Source: Pseudomonadota bacterium
Lineage (GTDB): Bacteria > Pseudomonadota > Alphaproteobacteria > Rhizobiales > Xanthobacteraceae
DNA length: 64,000 nt
Direction: 5' to 3'
NCBI GenBank assembly: GCA_023422775.1
Contig: JAFAGM010000143.1
Span: forward strand, 1 to 64,000
Made by a program: the position numbers and the translations under genes. Under the pieces are notes generated by a model, which was not told the DNA's origin, made no database searches, and saw only the letters and a list, made by a program, of their open reading frames with translations. The number at the start of each line of letters is the position of its first letter. Positions within the stretch are counted from its first letter, which is position 1. Shown here piece by piece: positions 30,501 through 35,700 of this stretch.

Positions 30501-31372
30501 AGGCGGCAGTGCGGCAACAGCGCCAGCGCCTTGCGCACATGCGATGGCGACAGCACGTCGCCGCCGGCCAGAAGCTGGGTCAGCGGGAGCAGCGCGTCCG
30601 GGCGCTGGTCCACCATCAGATGAAATAGCCCGGCGGTGAGCCAGGCGGTATTGACGCCGTGGTCGCGGATGGCCGCGGCGATGGCGTCGATCGAAGGGAC
30701 GGCGTCCGACAGAATGGCAACCCGGCCGCCGTTGAGTAGCGGGCCCCAGATCTCCAGCGTGCTGGCGTCAAAGGCAAGCGGCGCGGCATGCAGCATCACC
30801 GTGTCCGCCGACAGCGTCATGAAGTCAGCGCCGCGCACCAGCCGCACGATGGCGCGGTGGGGTACGATCACGCCTTTGGGCTGGCCTGTCGAACCGGACG
30901 TGAACATAATGTAGGCCGGGTCGGATGGCGCAACCACAACGCCGGTCGGAAACGCCGGCTCGGTGGCGGCGGCGGCAAGCGCAGCCTCCAGCTCAATACA
31001 GGCCACGCCGTCGAATGCTTCAGCCCCGGGGCCGAGCAGCACCAGCGCGGGCTCCGCGTCGTGGAGGGTGAACTGCAGGGTGTCACGGGGAAGACCCGGG
31101 TCAAGTGGCAGATAAGCCGCCCCTGTCTTGAGGATCGCTGCCAGCGCAACGATGGTTTCAATCGATCGGCCCGCTACAACAGCTACGCGATCCCCTGTCC
31201 GCACCCCATGCTTCGCCAGCACGCGCGAGAGTTGATTCGATTGAGCGTCGAGTTGCTCGAAGGTCAAACGATGGGCTGAACTGTTGAGAGCACATCGCTC
31301 CGGCCACTTCCTGGCAGACGCTTCGAGCAAGTTGCAGACCGTAAGACTCAAATCAGACCTAAAAGAATCCAT
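21509..31372 (-). CDS. Hybrid NRPS-PKS megasynthase: A-PCP-KS-AT-ACP-aminotransferase-C-A-PCP
   Basis: 3287 residues. A1 (about 10-500; FTSGSTGQPKG near 155) loads a starter amino acid without a condensation domain; its pocket reads roughly D-A-L-?-L-G-G-T-F, which resembles codes for branched aliphatic residues. PCP1 has LGATSLQM (about 551). KS (about 630-1060) has ACSTSL (about 805) and both His motifs. AT (about 1160-1450) has GHSLGE (about 1258) and HAFHS, which points to malonyl-CoA. ACP has LGFDSLLL (about 1590). After an Ala/Pro-rich linker comes a class III PLP aminotransferase (about 1780-2190; VFDEVVTGFR, Lys in TYGKVLGGG about 2047). C has HHIVCDG (about 2362). A2 has a pocket D-I-L-?-L-G-M-I-W, glycine-like. 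PCP2 has LGATSLHV (about 3222). All active residues seen are intact. The layout recalls iturin/mycosubtilin and microcystin McyE aminotransferase modules, but with an amino-acid rather than a fatty-acid or phenylpropanoid starter. Confidence 0.95.
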   Translation of the reverse strand: MDSFRSDLSLTVCNLLEASARKWPERCALNSSAHRLTFEQLDAQSNQLSRVLAKHGVRTGDRVAVVAGRSIETIVALAAILKTGAAYLPLDPGLPRDTLQFTLHDAEPALVLLGPGAEAFDGVACIELEAALAAAATEPAFPTGVVVAPSDPAYIMFTSGSTGQPKGVIVPHRAIVRLVRGADFMTLSADTVMLHAAPLAFDASTLEIWGPLLNGGRVAILSDAVPSIDAIAAAIRDHGVNTAWLTAGLFHLMVDQRPDALLPLTQLLAGGDVLSPSHVRKALALLPHCRLINGYGPTENTTFTCCYTIPHQGWGGDALPIGDAIAGTTVHILSDDFSPVADGEEGQLCTGGAGVALGYLNRPELTAEKFIPDPFSTEPDARLYLTGDYARRRSDGAIEFLGRRDRQIKINGVRVELDGIEQALRDDARVADAAVALATGSGSVKRIIAFLKPSASLPPQDLQPQALAAAVLADLKVRLPPQMVPSSAIVVADLPLNANGKIDRARLLGDHANATAGIKASGQDSLVADIWSSILGAPIDARANLFDLGATSLQMISAHERIQVATGRRFAVTELFAHPSVAEFEAFLAREQDPFGQAAASDRAGRRRAARPATARGKAQVVPSEEYPGFAIVGLSGRFPGARTVDQFWDNLLGGRSSIKRFSSAELEDAYDEATRADPDFVPARPIIDDVELFDADYFNIPPREAALTDPQQRLFLEICVEALEDAGHDPQRYEGLIGVFAGSSMNTYFLRNVCPDNAAIERFTSDLQVSSYSELLGTLHDFIATRVAYKLNLRGPAVAVQSACSTSLLAVAQACQSLATFQCDMALAGGVSITFPQKRGYLYQDGGIASRDGTCRPFDANAAGTVFGSGAGVVLIKRLADAISDGDAIYAVIKGYGVNNDGTGKVGFTAPSVRGQAECISSALTMADFSPESIGYVECHGTATPLGDPIEIEGLTQGFSALTSGDLAARPQPCLLGSVKANVGHLDAAAGVTGLIKTALILRRGVIPPQINFDEPNPRLDLKRGGFTLSASGGTWTAGTAPRRAGVSAFGVGGTNVHLSLEEAPPRPASRKDAASEPLVIRLSARSKEALAAMPTRLADALENASAAGMAPSLTAVAHTLRDGRRELEHRSAIAAASVSEAVTKLRQLRVDSRPAATAPRAVFMFPGQGAQYPGMGRALYDSDPLFRADVDAGAAVIEAHLGQDIRRVLFDDHGTDEETPHPIRSTTLAQPALFLIEYALAQRLIRFGVEPVALIGHSLGELVAAALAKVMSYKDALRLVVHRGRIMNAQPAGAMLSVRMPAAELRKLLPAGAEIASENAPLLSVASGSFDALSTLEARLAAAGIGHRRLHTSHAFHSAMMEPVVEELEHIAASIRLSPPQRRLISTVTGRWMTDAEATSPSYWARQCREMVSFREAARVLMQEVGDSSVLIEVGPGRTLSTFAEANEAREKVREVVPTAPDFADRSEEACVFAEALGALWRHGFAIKDHALPGTLRAHLPAYPFQRTRCWIERPTVMPAVIAQQAVGPAVITQQVFNNEQSVAPTHPKESAVSEAILASLKTILSEISGKSLTEANHTTSFLSLGFDSLLLGQVAQRVNKTFGIKITFRQLMRDLNTLEALAAMVESSAPASKLPAAAPAQQPVAPMTNLPAAPVIVPVGPTPPATPAAIVAPANEPVLQALLREQLQAMERLFVAQISAVGGASSAAHAAVSPAMPAAMSPAAPAAVSSEPAVEILMPDTGADAPSRFRVYKPAGDGGDTTMEPRSRRYLDALISRYNAKTPTSKARAQASRRTLADPRTASGFNTAWKEIVYPLVCTRSKGASIWDADGNEYVDLVNGYGQTMFGHAPDFVLDALRAQLDEGFAIGPQTALAGEVAARVSALTGNERVAFCNTGSEAVMAAMRVARAVTGREKVVMFEGAYHGQFDEVLIKARSAGKPVGALPIAPGIPSENVDQMIVLPYGHPQSLDIVRRLADDIAAVIVEPVQSRHPELQPREFLAELRDITAKSGSALVFDEVVTGFRVHPGGMQHVFGIRADLATYGKVLGGGMPIGVVAGCARFMDALDGGFWQYGDDSEPEVAPTFFAGTFVRHPLVLAAARAVLDHVETNRDAIYAPLAARNEELVARINACFTRRGLPAQAKHFASWFYLDVSHHGPLASLLYPELRLAGIHVHEGFPCFLTTAHTTAHCQAIGDAFERALDAMDEAGIITGPTGMAAIPQAPSDGVTTVPLTEPQMEIFLAAQMGDAASMAFNESLTVRFEGPFDRQAMVNAVKAVVQRHDALRGRVGKEGDTLEILSDLPIDIPLLDFSGSDADARLAALMAEDARSPFDLFGPLVRASIVKLAPEIHVLLFTAHHIVCDGWSMNILLQDLSTLYKAARTGRVADMAPAASFADYARNQNRQPNPGVVAFWKGLYPEIPEPTELPLDRPRPTVKSFAGASLRESLGEALCEEVRGLARREGVSLFNVLFAAAQVVFARLSRNDNVVLTVPMGGQALLDDQDLVGHCVNFLPVPARVSFAKPFADHVKAVEARLSEVLDHQDYTLGSLVRDLAVPRSPDRTPLSDIQFNLERVGSGLAFEGLASEIRTNPKAFVNFDLFLNLIESERDIAVEVDFATDLFDKATISRWIGHLRAALTAAARDSTITVAELPLFDRAVSRELIEAATGIARRHEYMLPELFERWCDATPDAVAVEFSGETLSYREAEERSNRLAACIIELGLPADARIAVAVQRSIDLPMVLLAVAKAGHAFVPLDPALPAERVRQIVEAGAISAFVTSGALMAATETGLPVLDLSRDASRIAAARSVRSPRSAAHKDPTAYVIFTSGSTGTPKGVEVGHAALANFLGSMAEHPGFTKNDSIVAVTTVSFDIALLELLLPLCCGGRTVIASSDTLADPLELVKLINSTGATVLQATPTLWRVLLEAGFKPAREFKALCGGEPLPRDLASQLIATGVELWNMYGPTETTIWSSCGPVTDVIGPITIGAPIANTELYVLDDSEALAPIGVPGELYIGGQGLAKGYLGQPDLTKRAFKVVNVESGEPRRLYRTGDIAVRNAGGDIQLLGRRDQQVKVRGFRIELEEIEAVLRSHPGVRDAAVAVERAGTPDAGLTAAFVTAVGGTVAPEALRQALSARLPAYMVPGRYVALAELPRTANGKLDRKALAGAIAAPASPQPAPASAAPTVKDDATLAKIIALVEGVLGREGVQPSDRIFSLGATSLHVFRMRARFNEAGLPLKPQHLMTNPSIEELAVRAASLAGSQPRNEGPTLASFRRKVPGRSST

Positions 31373-31404
31373 TTTGCCTTCCGCTCAATTTGCCTTCAGC
31401 TCAA
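31373..31404. repeat. 16-bp near-perfect tandem duplication carrying the megasynthase ribosome site
   Basis: TTTGCCTTCCGCTCAA (31373-31388) is followed directly by TTTGCCTTCAGCTCAA (31389-31404), differing at one base. Read on the minus strand, each copy contains GAAGGCAAA, and the inner copy ends right at the ATG of the 3287-residue gene. The ribosome-binding site has therefore been duplicated. Confidence 0.85.
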
Positions 31405-31861
31405 AATAGACAGTCCTGTTGCGGCCACCCTCCGCTGCCCTTCGGGCTGAACCTTCACCTGCCACGTGTTTGCGGTCGGAGTGCTGCCGGGGCAATTCAA
31501 CTCTTGGTGGGCACCGATCCGCTCCCGGCCGGCCGCCCTGACAAGCCGTCGACATAAGAACATCTTGCGTCATGCAGGCAAGCGATGACCATATTCACTA
31601 TTAATAAAACGAGGCGCAAGTCTCTACGCAAGACCCCTTTCCCGGGGCGCAGCCGCAAGGTAGCCCTTTTTGTATGCCCAACAATGGCTTACAAGCGCTT
31701 TCGTTACGGGGAATGCGAAGAGTAAACGATCCTGCGTGAACAACGCGGACGACCGTTGAATGAAGCGATCCCTCGAGCCGGGACAGCGTCCGCGAAGGCG
31801 GTGCATTCGACCTCCGGCCATGTGACGAAATGCGATATTACGAAAATGAAATGACAACCGG
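31373..31861. other. Gene-free region upstream of the megasynthase
   Basis: 489 bases on the minus-strand side between the methyltransferase stop and the megasynthase start. It may hold a separate promoter for the megasynthase operon; apart from the 16-bp duplication at its left edge and a short AT-rich patch near 31590-31615 I see no clear element or gene. Confidence 0.45.
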
Positions 31862-32677
31862 CTAGGCCGGCTCTCGCTTCAACAATAAGCCGCTATGAGT
31901 TGCCAGGAACCGTTCCGGATGGAAGGGAATGGCACAACTCAGGTCCTGCACCGGCCATTCGTCCAGGACAACGTAGGCCTGCTGCAATAGTGGAGCAAGA
32001 AACAGCTCGCGGTTAAAGACCTTGTAGGGAGTTGCGCTGACCCCCAGGTTCTGAATCGTCACAAAGCCAGGCCCGTCACATAACGGTATCTTGTCCAGGA
32101 GCAGGTACTCCGGCAGCCCAGGCAGCAATGCGATAAGATCAGTCACGGACGCCTCGACATATTGCAGGCAGCCGCGACTTAGAAAAATGTCACAACCTTC
32201 CAGATCGTCAAGGCGCTCGGCAAAGGAAAGACCCGTGGTGCCACGGGCAACTGCCAACTCCCTCCCTCGCTGAATAGCGGGCGCGAGGTCCACAACGGTC
32301 CAGCTGGCTGATTCAGGGAGTGCCAATCGTTGCACATACTCTCTGTGCGTTTGCCCTATCGCTCCACCAAAATCGATTATGCGTGAGCCTTCCTTTACGG
32401 CGCGCGCGAGCCAATAGAGGGTCGCAAATAGCGATGGCTGAAAGTAATCGGCGGCTACGATCGATTCGTGCTCCCACCCGTTTTTGGGTTGGTCCGGGAG
32501 AGCGGAACGTGCAGCAGAAAAAGTTGGAAAGACACCGAAGAAGTGATTGACGTATTGCGGACGTGACCATGTGAGGCGACGATAGATCTCAGGAAAACGC
32601 CAGACACTTCCGGAGATGGATCCGACCCGGGTTCTGGCTAGTGCCAAGGTTGCGAGCTTTGAAAGTGCGCGTTCCAT
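31862..32677 (-). CDS. Putative methyltransferase, TIGR04325-like
   Basis: About 271 residues. The Rossmann-type SAM-binding strand is SRIIDFGGAIGQTHREY, followed by ASWTVVDLAPAIQRGRELA and the later strand CDIFLSRGCLQYVE, which together fit the TIGR04325 group of uncharacterised methyltransferases often found in surface-polysaccharide and natural-product loci. The glycine-rich loop reads DFGGAIG rather than the canonical GxGxG, as is usual in that group. It lies between the two NRPS genes on the same strand, so methylation of the BGC product is the simplest guess. Start is ATG 32675-32677; a TTG two codons upstream is also open. Confidence 0.75.
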   Translation of the reverse strand: MERALSKLATLALARTRVGSISGSVWRFPEIYRRLTWSRPQYVNHFFGVFPTFSAARSALPDQPKNGWEHESIVAADYFQPSLFATLYWLARAVKEGSRIIDFGGAIGQTHREYVQRLALPESASWTVVDLAPAIQRGRELAVARGTTGLSFAERLDDLEGCDIFLSRGCLQYVEASVTDLIALLPGLPEYLLLDKIPLCDGPGFVTIQNLGVSATPYKVFNRELFLAPLLQQAYVVLDEWPVQDLSCAIPFHPERFLATHSGLLLKREPA

Positions 32678-32799
32678 GTTCAATGCCAGCCTAAAGATTT
32701 TGGATTTTGCACCAGGCGGCGCTTGGCTTCGAAATTAGCTGATCGCATTGCTGTGCATTTGATCGGTATAAATCGACAAATCTGCATAGGCTCATGATC

Positions 32800-35700
32800 C
32801 TACGGTCGACTGCCGCGCCCCTCGCGTCTTCGCTGCATCATTTCCCTGCGAAGCTGGCCGCGGTTTTGCTCCGGCGGCGCAACATGGCCGGGATCGGTCT
32901 CGGAACCTGCGATGGCGGCGGCCAGGCTGCCTAGCGTCGTGAACTGGAAGAGACGAACAAGCGACATCTTTATTCCCAGCTCCGCCCGGATCTTTTCAAC
33001 GGCCCGAACCATCATCAGGGAATTGGCGCCAAGGTCGAAGAAGTTGTCGTCGACCCCGATCTCGTTCATTCCCAGCAGTTCGCGGAAGACGGCCGCGAGC
33101 TTGCGCTCCACCTCCGTGGCAGGCGGATTGAACGGCGTGGCGGTCTCCTGTCGCGCGCCATCCGGCGAAGGCAACGCCTGGCGATCGAGCTTGCCGTTGG
33201 GGGTCAGCGGCAGCGCCTCCAGCGGCACGAATGCCGAGGGAATCATGTATTCCGGCAGCGTGCCGCGCAGATGTTGTCGCAGTGCGGGCACGAGATTTGC
33301 CCCGGCGACCGACCGGAACGCGGGGCGGTTTGCGTAGGCGGACAAGTCGGCCGAGGCGGCATCGAGATTTGGCGCCGGTTCCACCGCTGCCATTTCCGTC
33401 GGAGCCACGGCCGCTCCCGCCGCATGTCGCAACCTGAAGACAGCATCGAAATATTCCGGTCCTGCCGCCGACCACTCGATCGCCACCTCATATTTCGGGT
33501 CGAGCGCGCGCACGTCTTCAGGGTCGATCGCCGAGGAGGTGGCGACGGCAATCTCACCCAGCCGGTCGGCGGGAGAGCGCGCTTGCAGCGTTCGCAGTGC
33601 GGCCAGCGGCGCGGAAACCCGGGCGTTGGGTATGCCGGTCACGCGCAGCGAGTTCGTCCCGGATTGCACGATCGTCTTCAGGGCGTCGAGCGTGCAGGGC
33701 GCCGGGGCTTGCCGGATGTCGGTGACCACAGGCAATCGCCGCATTCCGCCACGCTTGCGGATCACTACGTCGTAGCGGAAGCGGGTCATCTCGCTCGGCT
33801 GACGGCCGAGCTTGAGTTCCACCTGCACGTCCTCGATTTCAGGCAGCCGCTGCCGGAGCGACAGGAACAGGTTGGGGTCCAGCACCAGTTCCGACTCTTC
33901 GTCGAGCCGCTTCCTCAGCCGGGCCTGAAGCTCACCTGCGGGCGCATCGGGCGAGGCCTTCTGCAATTCAATCTCGCAGAGCATCGCCTCCAGCAACGCC
34001 CGGCTACGCACGTCGCCCACAAAGATCGCGCCACCCGGAGCCAGCCGCTCGAAGGCCGCGGCCAGCACGTCGATGAGATACTCGACGCCGGGGAAATACT
34101 GGACGACCGAGTTGATGACGATCGTGTCGAATGGCCCGCCCTCGAGAGCGGCCAGCGTGTCGGCAGCCCTTTGCTCCAGGACGACGGCGGCCAGACCGCG
34201 CCGATCGGCCTCGGCCTTCACCCGCGCCAGAGCAGCCGCAGACAGGTCGATGCCGTGATACAGCTCGCAGCCTGGCGCGATGCGGAAGAGAACCATGCCG
34301 GTGCCGAAGCCGACCTCGAGCACACGGCGGGGGCGCAGTTGCTGAATCCGTTCGGCCGTGCACTCGATCCATTCGCGCATCTGGACTTCGGGAATCGCAT
34401 CACCGGTATAGCTGCTCCGCCAGCCTGCGGTTTCCGAGGCGCCGTCATGCCGGTACGTCTCGTCCCAGATCGTCTCCCAGTGTGCCGTTGTCGGAGCGCT
34501 GCCCTGCGGGGGCACGACGATGTAAGCGATCAGCCGCTGCGCGCCGGCCGCATCCGGCCCGGCCACGACCGCGCTCTGCCGCACCGAGGGATGTCGATTC
34601 AATGCAGCCTCGATCTCGCCCGGCTCGATCCGGTGGCCCCGGATCTTCACCTGATGGTCGAGGCGTCCCAGATACGCCAGCGTGCCGTCGGGCAGCCATT
34701 GCCCGAGATCGCCGGTCCGGTAGAGGCGCGCTTTGGAATCGCCGAAGGGATCGGGGACAAAGCGCTGCTGGGTCAGCTCAGGTCGTTCCAGATAGCCCCT
34801 CGCCACGCCGGCGCCACCAATCAGGATTTCGCCCGGCACGCCGACGGGAACCGGTCGCAGGGATCGATCGACGACATAGACCGTGGTGTTTGCGACCGGC
34901 TTTCCGATCGTGATCGGATCATCGGCGCTACCCACCGGGCTGGTCGTTGACCAGATGCAAGTCTCCGTGGGGCCGTACATGTTGTGGATCTCGCCACGGT
35001 AACTCGTCCGCAACCGCTCGAGCAGCGTTCGCGGCAGCGGCTCGCCGCCAAGCAGCAGCTTGCGCAGCGAGCCCAATGCGTCGAGCGAGGCTTCGTCCGC
35101 AACCAGCATGCTTGCCAGCGACGGCGTGGCCTGCAGGTGGGTCACGCCGTGGCTGCGGATCTGCGAAGGAATATCCAGAACCGGCTCGTTCGCGATCGCC
35201 GTGACGGACGGATTGGACATGCGGCGCAGCTCGTCCAGGTAGGGGAGGCTGGCCAGCACGTCATCGGCCGCGACCCCGAAGTCGATCAGGCAGGCGATCT
35301 CGTCGACGCCAAACTGCTTCAGCTTTTCGACCGTCGCCATGCAGGAGGCCGGAGAGCCGAACAGGCCCGCGGTCTTGAAGTAGCGCTCGAACGCGTGCTC
35401 CATGATGACGTCGAGCTCTTCGGGCTCCAGGTCGGCCAGATTCATCTGCGATGCGGGCTGTTCCTTTCGATCATCGCCCTTGGCGAAGGCGGTCAGCTCC
35501 CACCGCATCTTGGAAATGAGATCGGTCGAGGTCTTCAAGTACTCCAGGAATGGACCTCGAACCTTGCTGCGCACGGCCGCAACGTCCGGGCCGACGAAGG
35601 TGTGCAGCATGAGGGTTACGGTGCCCGCGCCGTCGTGGCCGGCGTCGGTCCAGGCCTTGCGATAGATGGCAACGTTCTCAACAAGCTGCTCGGGCTTCAT

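Noticed and set aside
31385..31573. A 62-codon minus-strand frame between methyltransferase and megasynthase genes
   Set aside because: No ribosome site, no domain-like sequence and it includes the 16-bp duplication; treated as non-coding.
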